A DNA stretch of 64,000 bases from Hyphomicrobium sp. (GTDB lineage: Bacteria; Pseudomonadota; Alphaproteobacteria; Rhizobiales; Hyphomicrobiaceae), in contig NZ_WBUE01000001.1 in the NCBI RefSeq assembly GCF_009026145.1, positions 1 to 64,000 of the forward strand, read 5' to 3'. Within the stretch, counting starts at the first letter, position 1. Each line of letters opens with the position of its first letter. Under the pieces are notes generated by a model. The model searched no databases. It was not told where the DNA came from and saw nothing but the letters and a program-made list of their open reading frames with translations. This document shows, one piece after another, positions 35,196 through 44,314 of this stretch. A program made the position numbers and the translations under genes.

Positions 35196-36035
35196 ATGCA
35201 GAGCAAGCACCTCAATCTACTGATCAATAGCGGCGCCGTGCTCGTCGGTCTTATCGTCGTCGGCTACGTCGCCTACTCCGCCATCCACACCGAGGTCGAG
35301 CAACCGTGCAGCTCGCGCTACCCGGCACCGACGCGCTTTTCCCTGCAGACGGGCCAGGGCAAGCCGCTGAGCGCCATCGAGCTGCAGGCCCGCGCCGGGC
35401 TGCGCGATCTGGGCGTCATCGACAACGCCGCGGTCGTGCGCGTCGAGGGCGGCCCCTCGTCGGAGGCCCTGGAGGTAAAGCTGCGCAAGCTCCGCGGCAG
35501 CGACGACGCGAGCGATACGGCGCGCAACGGCATCGAGTTCCGCTGGTCACCGCCCGGCATTGCAGGCGCTACCTCGGCCTGTCTCAGCTACAGCGTTTGG
35601 TTCCCTGACAAATTCGCCTTCGGTGGCGGTGGCGTGCTGCCGGGCGTATTTGGCGGCGTGCCGGCAACGCAAAAGCTGCCGGCAGCGAGCGATCAATTAT
35701 CGATCACTCCTCAATGGGACTACGAGGGCAAGCCTGTGCTTGCCGCAACCGTCGGCGGTGGCGACGTCCGCCGCATGCTCGGCAGCGAAACGCCATTGCC
35801 GACCGAGCGGTGGATCCCGGTGCAGCAGGAGGTCATCCTCAACGCGCCGGGTCAGGCGAACGGCGTCGCGCGACTGTGGATCGACGGCACGCTGATCGTG
35901 GACGATCAGGGCCTGCAGCTGCGCAAGGATGCCAAAGCGGTGCTAGCCGGCGTCCTCGTCGCGGCCGGCTACAGGCGCGCGCCGCCCGAGCCCGGGATGC
36001 TGCGCTTCTCGCCGTTCGAGATCGCCTGGCGCTAG
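35196..36035 (+). CDS. Membrane-anchored polysaccharide-lyase-14-like protein
   Basis: A 279-residue protein with one N-terminal hydrophobic segment (residues ~7-30, LLINSGAVLVGLIVVGYVAYSA) that acts as signal anchor, followed by a periplasmic domain. The stretch ACLSYSVWFPDKFAFGGGGVLPGVFGG closely follows the alginate-lyase PL14 pattern (LSYRV.FP..F.F..GGKLPGL.GG). Later NGVARLWIDGTLIVDDQGLQLR fits the same jelly-roll fold. The frame opens at 35055, but the residues before MQSKHLNLL look non-coding, so 35196 is preferred. A role in cleaving or binding an acidic polysaccharide is inferred; catalytic residues were not checked. The upstream gap (34933-35195) contains no gene. Confidence 0.75.
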   Translation: MQSKHLNLLINSGAVLVGLIVVGYVAYSAIHTEVEQPCSSRYPAPTRFSLQTGQGKPLSAIELQARAGLRDLGVIDNAAVVRVEGGPSSEALEVKLRKLRGSDDASDTARNGIEFRWSPPGIAGATSACLSYSVWFPDKFAFGGGGVLPGVFGGVPATQKLPAASDQLSITPQWDYEGKPVLAATVGGGDVRRMLGSETPLPTERWIPVQQEVILNAPGQANGVARLWIDGTLIVDDQGLQLRKDAKAVLAGVLVAAGYRRAPPEPGMLRFSPFEIAWR

Positions 36036-36134
36036 GCGCGACGGCGACACTTCCCAAGTCGGCCCTCCGCTCCCCATATGAGCACACGACGCGCTGGCGC
36101 CTGCGCTAGCGCCGACCGGCAAGGGGAGACGAGC

Positions 36135-37154
36135 ATGCGAAATGCGTTTGGCTTTTTGGGCTCCGCACAACCGCGCGGGGGCGGCATTCCGACCGGCCCG
36201 GTGGCTGGCGACGCGGATGAAGCGCTGCTCGATTCTTATTCTCGCGCCGTGGTCGATGCGGTCGACAGCGTGGCCCCTGCCGTCGTGCATGTCGAGATCG
36301 CCGGCCTTCGCCAGGGGCGGCGCGCCGATGGCACGGGGTCGGGCGTCGTCGTCTCGCCCGACGGGCTCATTTTGACCAACAATCATGTCATCGACGGCGC
36401 GCGCGAGATCGCCATATCGACGTCCGATGGGCGCAAGTTCGGCGCGCGCGCACTCGGCCGCGATCCGGACACGGACCTGGCGGTGCTGCGCGGCGAGACG
36501 GGGGAGACGCTGCCCGCGGCGCGGCTCGCCAATTCCAAGGCGGTACGCCCAGGGCAGATCGCCATTGCCATCGGCAATCCGCTCGGCTTCCAGTCGACGG
36601 TTACGGCCGGCATCGTCAGCGCCGTCGGCCGCTCGCTGCGCGCCCAGAACGGCCGGCTCATCGGCGACATCATACAGACCGACGCCGCGCTCAACCCGGG
36701 CAACTCCGGTGGGCCGCTGGCCAATTCCGCCGGTCAGGTGATCGGCATCAACACGGCCGTCATCATGGGCGCGCAAGGCATCTGCTTCTCCGTCGCCTCC
36801 AACACGGCGCTGCATGTGCTGACGCAAATTCTGGCTCACGGACGCGTGCGACGCGCACGCATCGGCGTCGTCGCCGAGCAGGTACCGCTGCCGGCGCGCG
36901 TTGCTTACAGGGCAGGGCTATCGCAGGCGAGCGCGGTGCGCATCCGCGAGGTGCAGGCGGGTAGCCCGGCGGCCCAGGCGGGGCTGAACAGCGGCGACCT
37001 CATCGTGCGCCTCGATGGCGCGACGGTTACCGGCGTCGACGACCTATTCCGCATGCTCGATGAGCGCCGCATCGATACGGCGGTCACGCTAACGGTTGTG
37101 CGCAGCAGCGTGCCAACCGACGTCGAGGTGCGGCCGATAGACCGCGAGCAATAG
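36135..37154 (+). CDS. HtrA/Deg-type serine protease with one PDZ domain
   Basis: A 339-residue trypsin-fold protease. The catalytic triad is visible: His in ILTNNHVIDGAREI, Asp in GRDPDTDLAVLR, Ser in NPGNSGGPLANSAG. A single PDZ domain follows (about residues 250-330, VQAGSPAAQAGLNSGDLIVRLDGATVTGVDDL). I see no N-terminal signal peptide or membrane helix, unusual for DegP/DegS-type proteins, so it may be cytoplasmic or use another route. Start at the ATG at 36135 after AAGGGGAGAC; the frame is open 19 codons further up. Probably monocistronic, with a terminator at 37377-37411. Confidence 0.92.
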   Translation: MRNAFGFLGSAQPRGGGIPTGPVAGDADEALLDSYSRAVVDAVDSVAPAVVHVEIAGLRQGRRADGTGSGVVVSPDGLILTNNHVIDGAREIAISTSDGRKFGARALGRDPDTDLAVLRGETGETLPAARLANSKAVRPGQIAIAIGNPLGFQSTVTAGIVSAVGRSLRAQNGRLIGDIIQTDAALNPGNSGGPLANSAGQVIGINTAVIMGAQGICFSVASNTALHVLTQILAHGRVRRARIGVVAEQVPLPARVAYRAGLSQASAVRIREVQAGSPAAQAGLNSGDLIVRLDGATVTGVDDLFRMLDERRIDTAVTLTVVRSSVPTDVEVRPIDREQ

Positions 37155-37199
37155 AATGTGCAGCAATTGAGTACTTTTGCATTCCAATATACTGGTTTA

Positions 37200-37215
37200 T
37201 TGCACTGCAGTGCAA
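37200..37215. promoter_or_regulatory. 16-bp perfect palindrome in an AT-rich gap
   Basis: TTGCACTGCAGTGCAA is a perfect palindrome within the locally AT-rich stretch 37155-37300, downstream of the protease gene. Its size and symmetry fit an operator for a dimeric regulator, but no gene starts nearby on the plus strand, so its role is open. Confidence 0.4.
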
Positions 37216-37376
37216 AGCGGCGCCAACTACAAACATTACGCTATTGTAAGTTGTTTCTTAACTGTTGCAGGAAACGACGGCGGAATTCCTTGCAAAATGG
37301 GCCCCTATAGTATTGAATGACGGTCCGAACGTGGCGCCCTCCCACCTGTCCCCCCTAAGCGGCGTCACGCATCGCA

Positions 37377-37411
37377 GCCCGCGCTCTTCCCCCGGAGCGC
37401 GGGCTTTCCTT
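37377..37411 (+). terminator. Intrinsic terminator, plus strand
   Basis: GCCCGCGCTC and its exact complement GAGCGCGGGC form a 10-bp stem with an 8-nt loop, followed by TTTCCTTTT. It probably ends transcription from the protease gene. The gap 37155-37376 before it shows no gene. Confidence 0.75.
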
Positions 37412-37423
37412 TTCTGGCGCGCG

Positions 37424-38887
37424 CTACGATTGCTCGGAGGGCTTGAAGCCTGCTTCGCGCGCCTCACTTTCCGAGCAGAACCAACGCTCGCCGCGGCTCG
37501 CACTCACCCTAACCCGCTCATAGCCGCGCGCCCACGGCACGACATAGAAGCGCCGCCCGCCGCGCACGTTGCCCTTGATCGGACAGCCGTCGGGCGCCTC
37601 GCGCTTGGCCTCCTCCCACTTCTGCGCGCGATAGTCGGAAGGGCGCATTGCCTGTCCCACCCAAAGGCCGGCCTTGCTGGCACGCGCCTCGTCCTCCAGC
37701 CCCCGATACGAGGCGAACAGGCCGGTGGCGGCAAACACATGCCCGCCGCGCACGAGCTCGGCAGCAATATCGCGATCGTCGATCTCACAGTCGCCACTGC
37801 TGTAGCCTTCGGAGCTGTCGGAGACTTCGCACGTGACGCGCCCGCTGCGCAGAATGCCGGCCAGCGCCTGGCGGGCGGTGCGTCCGCACGACCAATCCCG
37901 GCCGTCGGCATCGGTGCACATCTGATCCGGCTCGGGCGCCTCGATGCCGTTGAGACGCACGATTGTGGAGCCGATGCGCAGCGTGTCGCCGGTCACCGCC
38001 GTGCCGCGCCCTTCGACGTCGCCGTCAGCGGACTCGCGGGCTACCTCGCGCCGCTCCTGCGGAGTGAGGCTCGCCGTCGTCAAAGCGCCATCGGGGATAG
38101 ACCACCAAGCCAGCATCGCAAGCAGGGCGAGGACGACAACAGCGAAGCCCGTCTGCACGGCTGGCCTGTTGCCAGTACCAGCGAAGCGGCCGCGCAGTCG
38201 GGCCGCTGCGGACGCAGCGGGTGAGGAAAGCCATGCCGGCACCCTGGATGTCCCGTGCGCGAGCGCCAGTGCGCCGAGCAGGCCCAGCCCGATCAGCAGG
38301 GCGATCCACGTGTCGCGCTCGAAGCCGTTGGCGAAGGCGCGGATGATGCCGCCGAGAAGCGCGACGGCGCCTGCGATGAGCAGCGGCAGGCGGATGCTCG
38401 GCTGCCGCAACAGGCGACCGACCGGCGCCAGCAGCGGGCCCAGGTAGTCGACCGCGATGGCGGCAAGCGTGCGCAGCACCGCCCAGGTGTAGGCGAGTGC
38501 CGACAAGAGCGCGGCGCCAAATCGCCGGAGATAGTCGCGGGCGACGGGAAGCCCGGCGCGCAGCTTGGCGCCGGCCGCCTTGGCGCCGGCAACACCGAGC
38601 TTGGCGCCCCGCTCACCGTAATGGAGCGCGCCGTGACCTACGGCCTTGGCGCCGGCAGCGCCTATCACCGCGCCTTGGTGACCCACATGAACGGCACCGC
38701 GTCCAACCGCCTTGGCGCCCTCGGCGCCGGCCGCCGCACCGCGCTGCCCTGCCGCCTTTAGCTGCTCGACGGCGGCCTTGCCAGCCTCGCTGACGCGATC
38801 GCGCCGGTGCTTGCGACGCACGAGGATCGTCGTGCGCACGTACTCGCGCCACTCAAATCCATCGTTGCGCTTGCGCCAGCCGAGCAT
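37424..38887 (-). CDS. Multi-domain membrane protein with thermonuclease domain
   Basis: A 487-residue protein in four parts. Residues ~35-115 are an Ala/Gly repeat region with recurring GAKAVGRGAVHVG / GAKAVGHGALHYG / GAKLGVAGAKAAG units. Residues ~120-270 contain several membrane segments. Residues ~300-415 are a staphylococcal-nuclease-like domain (GTAVTGDTLRIGSTIVRLNGIEAPEPDQMC...RQALAGIL...ELVRGGHVFA). The C-terminal ~55 residues (CPIKGNVRGGRRFYVVPW...SRGERWFCSESEAREAGFKPS) match the small domain often found after bacterial thermonuclease domains. The catalytic Arg/Glu residues of true nucleases are only partly evident, so activity is uncertain. Start at the ATG at 38887. Confidence 0.8.
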   Translation of the reverse strand: MLGWRKRNDGFEWREYVRTTILVRRKHRRDRVSEAGKAAVEQLKAAGQRGAAAGAEGAKAVGRGAVHVGHQGAVIGAAGAKAVGHGALHYGERGAKLGVAGAKAAGAKLRAGLPVARDYLRRFGAALLSALAYTWAVLRTLAAIAVDYLGPLLAPVGRLLRQPSIRLPLLIAGAVALLGGIIRAFANGFERDTWIALLIGLGLLGALALAHGTSRVPAWLSSPAASAAARLRGRFAGTGNRPAVQTGFAVVVLALLAMLAWWSIPDGALTTASLTPQERREVARESADGDVEGRGTAVTGDTLRIGSTIVRLNGIEAPEPDQMCTDADGRDWSCGRTARQALAGILRSGRVTCEVSDSSEGYSSGDCEIDDRDIAAELVRGGHVFAATGLFASYRGLEDEARASKAGLWVGQAMRPSDYRAQKWEEAKREAPDGCPIKGNVRGGRRFYVVPWARGYERVRVSASRGERWFCSESEAREAGFKPSEQS

Positions 38888-39009
38888 GCGGCCTCCGAAA
38901 CATGATGCGAAATAGACGGCGGCGCTGCCATTGCAGCGAATCGCAGGCTGCTAACGAACCTGCATGAGATGATGGCAGGGCTTTGGCCCCCGCGAATCAC
39001 TGCAATTCC

Positions 39010-40023
39010 TTAGTGGTAGCCCTCGCCTTCGCGCACTTTCCCGCGGAACGTCCAGTAGACGAAGACCGTGTAGCCCAAAATCAACGGCAGCATGATGAGC
39101 ACGCCCACGAGCATGAAGATCTGCGACTGCGGAACGGCGGCCGCATCCCAGAAGCTCAGCGTCGGCGGCACCAGGTACGGCACGTTGGAGATGGCGAGCC
39201 CGAGGAAGCCGAGCAGGAACAGCGATACTGCCGACAGGAAGGGAACTACCTCGCGGCCCGTGACGAGCCCCCACCAACAGGCGAAGGCGGCGGCAGCGGT
39301 GAGCAGCGGTACCGGCGACAGGTAGAGGATGTTGGGCCAGCTGAACCAGCGCTCGGCAATGCGCTCGAAGGCGAGCGGCGTCCACAGGCTAACGATGGCC
39401 ATGGTCGCGAGCACCGCCAGTAGCAGGTACTGCGACCAGCGACGCGCGTTCACGGCCAGCTCGCCCTCCGTCTTCATCACCAACCATGTGGTGCCGAGCA
39501 GCGCGTAGCCAACGACGAGCGCCAGGCCGGTGAACAGCGGGAAGAGCGCGAACCAGTCGAGCGCGCCGCCGGCGAACTGATTGTTCTGCACGTTGATGCC
39601 CTGCAGGTAGCCGCCGAGCACGACCCCTTGCATGAATGTGGCGACGATCGAGCCGTAGGCGAAGGCGTTGTCCCACAGCCGATGGTCCGGCTTTGCCGTC
39701 CAGCGGAACTCGAAGGCGACGCCGCGGAAGATGAGGCCGAGCAGCATGATGGTGATCGGCAGGTAGAGCGCCGGCATGATCACTGCATAGGCGAGCGGAA
39801 AGGCGACGAGCAGGCCACCGCCGCCGAGCACGAGCCACGTCTCGTTGCCGTCCCAGAAGGGCGCCACCGAGTTCATCATCACGTCGCGGCGCTCCTCCTC
39901 GGGCGTGAACGGGAAGAGGATGCCGAGGCCGAGATCGAAGCCGTCGAGGATGACGTACATCGCCACGGCGACGCCGATGATGGCGGCCCACACCACGGGG
40001 AGCCAATAGGTGATCGCTTCCAT
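39010..40023 (-). CDS. cydB: Cytochrome bd ubiquinol oxidase subunit II
   Basis: A 337-residue membrane subunit of the quinol oxidase that reduces O2 to water. It starts MEAITYWLPVVWAAIIGVAVAMYVILDGFDLGLGILFPF (in parts); DGFDLGLGIL is the CydB signature, followed by WDGNETWLVLGGGGLLVAFP and the C-terminal GYTVFVYWTFRGKV. Nine or so membrane segments are seen. It starts 3 nt after the cydA stop, so the two are one operon. No CydX-like small subunit or CydDC assembly exporter is seen next to it. Confidence 0.96.
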   Translation of the reverse strand: MEAITYWLPVVWAAIIGVAVAMYVILDGFDLGLGILFPFTPEEERRDVMMNSVAPFWDGNETWLVLGGGGLLVAFPLAYAVIMPALYLPITIMLLGLIFRGVAFEFRWTAKPDHRLWDNAFAYGSIVATFMQGVVLGGYLQGINVQNNQFAGGALDWFALFPLFTGLALVVGYALLGTTWLVMKTEGELAVNARRWSQYLLLAVLATMAIVSLWTPLAFERIAERWFSWPNILYLSPVPLLTAAAAFACWWGLVTGREVVPFLSAVSLFLLGFLGLAISNVPYLVPPTLSFWDAAAVPQSQIFMLVGVLIMLPLILGYTVFVYWTFRGKVREGEGYH

Positions 40024-40026
40024 GGC

Positions 40027-41421
40027 TCAGGTCCCTTCCATGGCTTCGTGCGCCGCCGGCTCGGCCGCGGCGAGCGGGCGCGACGGCAGACCTTCGGGCG
40101 GCTCGGCAGCGGTGCCCTTGGGCCCGTACTCGATCAGGCGGTTGATGTAATAGATGCCCATCGAGAACACGACGCCGTAGACGAGGACGAAAAGTACGAG
40201 GGTCAGGAGCACGGACGAAGCGCCGACGGGCGAGGCGGCATCGGCCGTGCGCAGGATTCCGGCAGCGATCCATGGCTGGCGCCCGACCTCGGTCGTGTAC
40301 CAGCCGGCGAGGATGGCAATGAAGCCGAGCGGCCAGGCGTGCTGAGTGGATTGGAGATACCAGCGCGTAGCGAACAGCCGTCCCCTGATCCATAGCCAAG
40401 CGCCCACAAAGCCCACGACCAGCATCAGCACGCCCATGCCCACCATGAGGCGGAAGGACAGGAACACCGGGAACACGGGCGGGCGATCGCCCGGCGCAAA
40501 CTCCTTGAGACCGGGAAAGAGGCCGTCGGCGGTATGGGTGAGAATCCAGCTCGCGCCGTTGGGAATCGATATCTCGAAGTCGTTGCGTTCCTCGGTCTCG
40601 TTGGGGATGGCAAACAGCACCAGCGCGCCAGGCTTGCTGCCATCCCAGTGGCTCTCGATGGCCGCGACCTTAGCCGGCTGGTGCTGCAAGGAATTGAGTC
40701 CGTGCTGGTCGCCGATGAGGACCTGCAGCGGGGCCAGTATGACGACCATGCCGAGGCCCATGCGCATCATGGTCTTGGCCTCCTCCGGGAAGCGGCCCTG
40801 GAACAGATAACGCGCACCGACGGCCAGCACGACCAGCGAGGTCGTCAGGTAGGCAGCGGTGAACATGTGCGCGAAGCGATAGGGGAAGCTGGGGTTGAAG
40901 ATGACGGCGATCCAGTCGACCGGATAGGCGATGCCGTCGCGCACCTCATGCCCGGCCGGCGTCTGCATCCAGCTATTGGCGGCGAGAATCCAGAAGGCGG
41001 AGAGCGAGGTTCCGACGGCGACGAGGATCGCGGCGAGGACGTGAATGTTGGGCGGCACGCGCTGCCAGCCGAACAGCATGATGCCGAGGAATGTCGCCTC
41101 GAGGAAGAAAGCGGTGAGCACTTCGTAGCCGAGCAGCGGGCCGAGCACATTACCGACCACGACGGAGAAGTTGCTCCAGTTGGTGCCGAACTCGTACGAC
41201 ATGACGATGCCGGACACGACACCCATGGCAAAAGACACGGCGAAGATCTTGGTCCAGAAGCGGGCGAGGCGGTGCAGGTGGTCGCGCCCCGTCATGCGCC
41301 AGCGCACCAGCAGAGTGGCAATGAAGGCCGCGAGCCCAATGGTGAAGCTCGGGAAGATGATGTGAAAGGAGACCGTGAAAGCGAACTGGATTCGGGCCAG
41401 CAGAACTGCATCTAGATCCAT
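40027..41421 (-). CDS. cydA: Cytochrome bd ubiquinol oxidase subunit I
   Basis: The heme-carrying subunit, 464 residues. It starts MDLDAVLLARIQFAFTVSFHIIFPSFTIGLA (in parts); the His of FHIIFPSFTIGL is a heme ligand. Also visible are the quinol-side segment GWYTTEVGRQPWI and the GLFPGLKEF region of the Q-loop, which is short, as in the CIO (cyanide-insensitive) subgroup common in alphaproteobacteria. The frame extends 50 codons upstream with unrelated sequence; the ATG at 41421 matches the family. Expression under low oxygen is typical, but no FNR-type site was identified by eye. Confidence 0.95.
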   Translation of the reverse strand: MDLDAVLLARIQFAFTVSFHIIFPSFTIGLAAFIATLLVRWRMTGRDHLHRLARFWTKIFAVSFAMGVVSGIVMSYEFGTNWSNFSVVVGNVLGPLLGYEVLTAFFLEATFLGIMLFGWQRVPPNIHVLAAILVAVGTSLSAFWILAANSWMQTPAGHEVRDGIAYPVDWIAVIFNPSFPYRFAHMFTAAYLTTSLVVLAVGARYLFQGRFPEEAKTMMRMGLGMVVILAPLQVLIGDQHGLNSLQHQPAKVAAIESHWDGSKPGALVLFAIPNETEERNDFEISIPNGASWILTHTADGLFPGLKEFAPGDRPPVFPVFLSFRLMVGMGVLMLVVGFVGAWLWIRGRLFATRWYLQSTQHAWPLGFIAILAGWYTTEVGRQPWIAAGILRTADAASPVGASSVLLTLVLFVLVYGVVFSMGIYYINRLIEYGPKGTAAEPPEGLPSRPLAAAEPAAHEAMEGT

Positions 41422-41586
41422 GGCACCCGCTTCGCGTTTCTTCTCTTGGACTGCACGATCATTGTGGCGCGGTTCGACGACGGCGTCGAGACAGACGACT
41501 GCGCGCCGCGTTTCCGCATGACAAGCTGTGCACAGGAGGAGAATTCCTCCGTGCCGAGCACATCGCGCCAAGACGCAGATACGGCG

Positions 41587-43938
41587 CTATTCCTGCGCCA
41601 CTGGCCCGAGCGGGATCGCCCACAGCCGCACGCGGCCGTCGACGCCGGCGGAGGCGAGATGCTGTCCATCGGGGGCGAAGGCGACGGCCGTGGCGCCGCC
41701 GACGTGCCCAGTCAAAGCGCGCACAACGCGCCCGCGCCGCAGATCCCACAGCCGCACGGTGCCGTCCTCTCCAGCCGAGGCGAGCTCGTCGCCGGATGGC
41801 GAGAAGGCGAGATCGGCGACGCGCCCGCGATGGCCGCTCAGGGCGCGCAGGCGGCGCGAGGACATCACCGACCAGATCTGGATGCGTCCATCGAGTGCGC
41901 CGGCGGCGAGCAATTTGCCGCTGTGCGAGAAGGCGACGGAGGTCACGAAGTCGCGCGGGCCCCTGAACGCCCGCTTCAGCGTCAACGTGTCGAGGCTCCA
42001 CACGCGCACGGTCTTGTCGGCACTGCCGGAGGCGAGGAGCAGCTGCTGGGGCGAATAGGCGAGCGACTGCACGGCGTTCTCATGGCCGTCGAGCACCTGC
42101 AGCGGCGCCGCGGCCTGGCGCGCGTCCCACAGCGTCACCTTCCAGTCGTGGCTGGCGGTGGCGAAGCGATCGGGATCGCCGGTAAAGGCGACGGCCCAAA
42201 TGTTCGCCTCGTTGCGCTGCACGGTGGCGAGCTTCTCGGCGCGATCGATGTCCCACAGCACAACCTTGCCGTTGGCGTGGCCGGTGAGTGCACGCGAGCC
42301 GTTGAGGGCGAGGGCCGTGGCCGCCCCGTCGTCGAGCTCGATGGTGCGAACGAGGTTACGGTGGGCCGCATCCCATACCTTCATGCTGCCGTCGGCGCCG
42401 GTGGTGACGATGCGGCGCCCGTCGTCCGAGTAGATTGCAGCGGAGACCGAGCCGCGGTGGGCCTCGATTTCGGCGATCGGGGTCACGAGCGCCGGCGCTT
42501 GCGGCTGTTGCACTTGCAGCTGGCCGGTGGTGATGCCCGTCGTCACCGCCGAGCCACGGCTCTCGAACTGCGGGAAGCGGTCCTGCATGGCGACGGCAGC
42601 GCTGGCGACGCCGACACCGACGAGCAGCTTGAAGACGATGGGTAGCAGGCTGGGCCGGCTGCCCTTCAGGCGGCGCGGCCGCGCCGGCGCCTTGACGACG
42701 ACCAGCGCGCGCTCCTTGGGAATCGGCTTTTTCGACTGCGATTTCTTCTTGATGACCGGCTTCTTGATGACCGGCGCGGGCGGTGGCGGAGCCTCGAGCT
42801 TTACTGTCTGCGCGGACGCAGCCGCCGGCGCAGGCGTGACCGGCTCGGGGGCGGGCGCGGCTTCCGCCACCGGCTTCTTGCGTAGGCCCTCGAGGAAATC
42901 CAGAAGGCCGCCCTTGGGTCCTGGGACATCGGGAGGCGGCGGTGTCGGGGTAGACGCGATGGGCGCCGTAGCAGCTGCTGCCGGCGCGGGCTCCGCCTCT
43001 TCCTTGTCCTTGCGATTCTTGGCGCGCCCGGCCGTGCGTCCCAGCCAATTGGTGCGTACAGGATCGGGGGCGAGCAGATCACCGCGCCAGGCCGGAATCG
43101 ACTGCGGCCGCGCCTCGACATTCAGCGCCAGGGCTTTGTCGATGGCCTTGAGGAATCCGGCGCGGTAGGAGCTGAGCGCCGCCTCGCGGGCGGCAATGAG
43201 CTCATCCTTGACCATGCGCGAGGGCGCGTCCGGCGGCCGCTTGCCGGTGACCGCGTGATAGAGGGTCGCTCCGAGGGCATAGATGTCGGTCCACGGCCCT
43301 TGCTTGCGGCTCGTCTCGGCGTACTGCTCGTAGGGGCTGTAGCCCGGCTTGACCAGCGCCGACACGGTCTTGGTGTGCGAGGCGATCTCGCCTCGCGCCG
43401 AGCCGAAGTCGATCAGCACCGGATCGCCCGACTTGCGGATGATGATGTTGTCGGGGGCGATATCGCGATGCAGGAAGTCCGACTTGTGGATCAGCTCAAG
43501 CGCATCGAGCAGGGGCCCGAGGATGGCATCGAGCTCCTTCTGGCGCGGCGCGCGACCTAGGCCCTTCAGCCAGGCCTTTAGGCTTTGTCCCTCCTCGAAG
43601 TGGAGGACCATGTAGCCGGTGTTGTTCGCGCGGAAGTAGCGGTAGACGCGCACGATGTTCGTATGGTCGAACTTGGCAAGCGTCTGCGCTTCCTCGATGA
43701 AGCGGTCGAGGCCCCAGCGGTAGTCGCCGGCGCAGTCCTGCGAGCGCGGCGCCGCATCAATGCCGCCGTTGCGCGCGGCGATATCGCTCGGGAAATACTC
43801 CTTGATCGTCACCAGACGGGCGAGGGCGATCTCGTCGGCGAGGTAGGTCACGCCGAATCCACCGGCACCCAGCACGCGCTCGATGCGATAGTCGCCGACC
43901 AGCTCCGTTCCGTTTGGCAGCGCAATGAGATTCGTCAT
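41587..43938 (-). CDS. Serine/threonine kinase with WD40 propeller
   Basis: A 783-residue protein. Residues ~15-275 are a Hanks-type kinase: glycine loop VLGAGGFGVTYLA, Lys in VTIKEYFP, catalytic loop FLHRDIAPDNIIIR, metal loop LIDFGSARGE, and SPYEQYAE plus TDIYALGATLYHAVTGKRPPD. A Pro/Ala/Lys-rich linker and one membrane segment (about 415-435, PIVFKLLVGVGVASAAVAM) follow. Residues ~490-780 contain about seven WD40 repeats (for example VSAAIYSDDGRRIVTTGADGSMKVWD, in part), probably an external sensor or binding propeller. The ATG at 43938 matches the family; an earlier start at 44052 is unlikely. It is divergent from two FHA genes and a PP2C gene, its likely partners. Confidence 0.93.
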   Translation of the reverse strand: MTNLIALPNGTELVGDYRIERVLGAGGFGVTYLADEIALARLVTIKEYFPSDIAARNGGIDAAPRSQDCAGDYRWGLDRFIEEAQTLAKFDHTNIVRVYRYFRANNTGYMVLHFEEGQSLKAWLKGLGRAPRQKELDAILGPLLDALELIHKSDFLHRDIAPDNIIIRKSGDPVLIDFGSARGEIASHTKTVSALVKPGYSPYEQYAETSRKQGPWTDIYALGATLYHAVTGKRPPDAPSRMVKDELIAAREAALSSYRAGFLKAIDKALALNVEARPQSIPAWRGDLLAPDPVRTNWLGRTAGRAKNRKDKEEAEPAPAAAATAPIASTPTPPPPDVPGPKGGLLDFLEGLRKKPVAEAAPAPEPVTPAPAAASAQTVKLEAPPPPAPVIKKPVIKKKSQSKKPIPKERALVVVKAPARPRRLKGSRPSLLPIVFKLLVGVGVASAAVAMQDRFPQFESRGSAVTTGITTGQLQVQQPQAPALVTPIAEIEAHRGSVSAAIYSDDGRRIVTTGADGSMKVWDAAHRNLVRTIELDDGAATALALNGSRALTGHANGKVVLWDIDRAEKLATVQRNEANIWAVAFTGDPDRFATASHDWKVTLWDARQAAAPLQVLDGHENAVQSLAYSPQQLLLASGSADKTVRVWSLDTLTLKRAFRGPRDFVTSVAFSHSGKLLAAGALDGRIQIWSVMSSRRLRALSGHRGRVADLAFSPSGDELASAGEDGTVRLWDLRRGRVVRALTGHVGGATAVAFAPDGQHLASAGVDGRVRLWAIPLGPVAQE

Positions 43939-44076
43939 GGCTCTCCGTGACGTCGGTGATCCGGCTCGCATGCTACGCGCCACGCCGCTCGTCAATTGCC
44001 GTACTGCCTCCGACACACTTGTGACGCAGAAATGTGGCGGTGGCTTGAGCATGGCCGAGCTGCGAACAAATCTGAG

Positions 44077-44242
44077 CTAGTGTGATGATCGAGAAATTCG
44101 CCATCAATCAGCCGCGAGGGATCGAGCGAATTTCTCGATCTGAATCACCCTAGCAAGTCTATGATTCTGGTGTCCCTTTGATTCCGAGGTTCGCTCCTGG
44201 TCCAGCCGCGAACCCTGGCGAACTTCGGAATCGGGACACTAG
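44077..44242 (+). repeat. Twin-hairpin intergenic repeat, copy 6 (A-B orientation)
   Basis: Module A at 44077-44153 and module B at 44167-44242, with the linker CAAGTCTATGATT. This copy shows decay: the A right outer arm reads ATCACCCTAG (one mismatch) and the left end of B is CTGG against CTAG. It lies in the 376-nt gap between the divergent kinase gene and the first FHA gene; no gene is seen in the rest of the gap. Confidence 0.93.
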
Positions 44243-44314
44243 CGACGCCGAATGCCATGTTCTCGCCCTCATGCAGCCGGAGGCTGCACCTTGATTTGAT
44301 CCGAGACGAAGACC

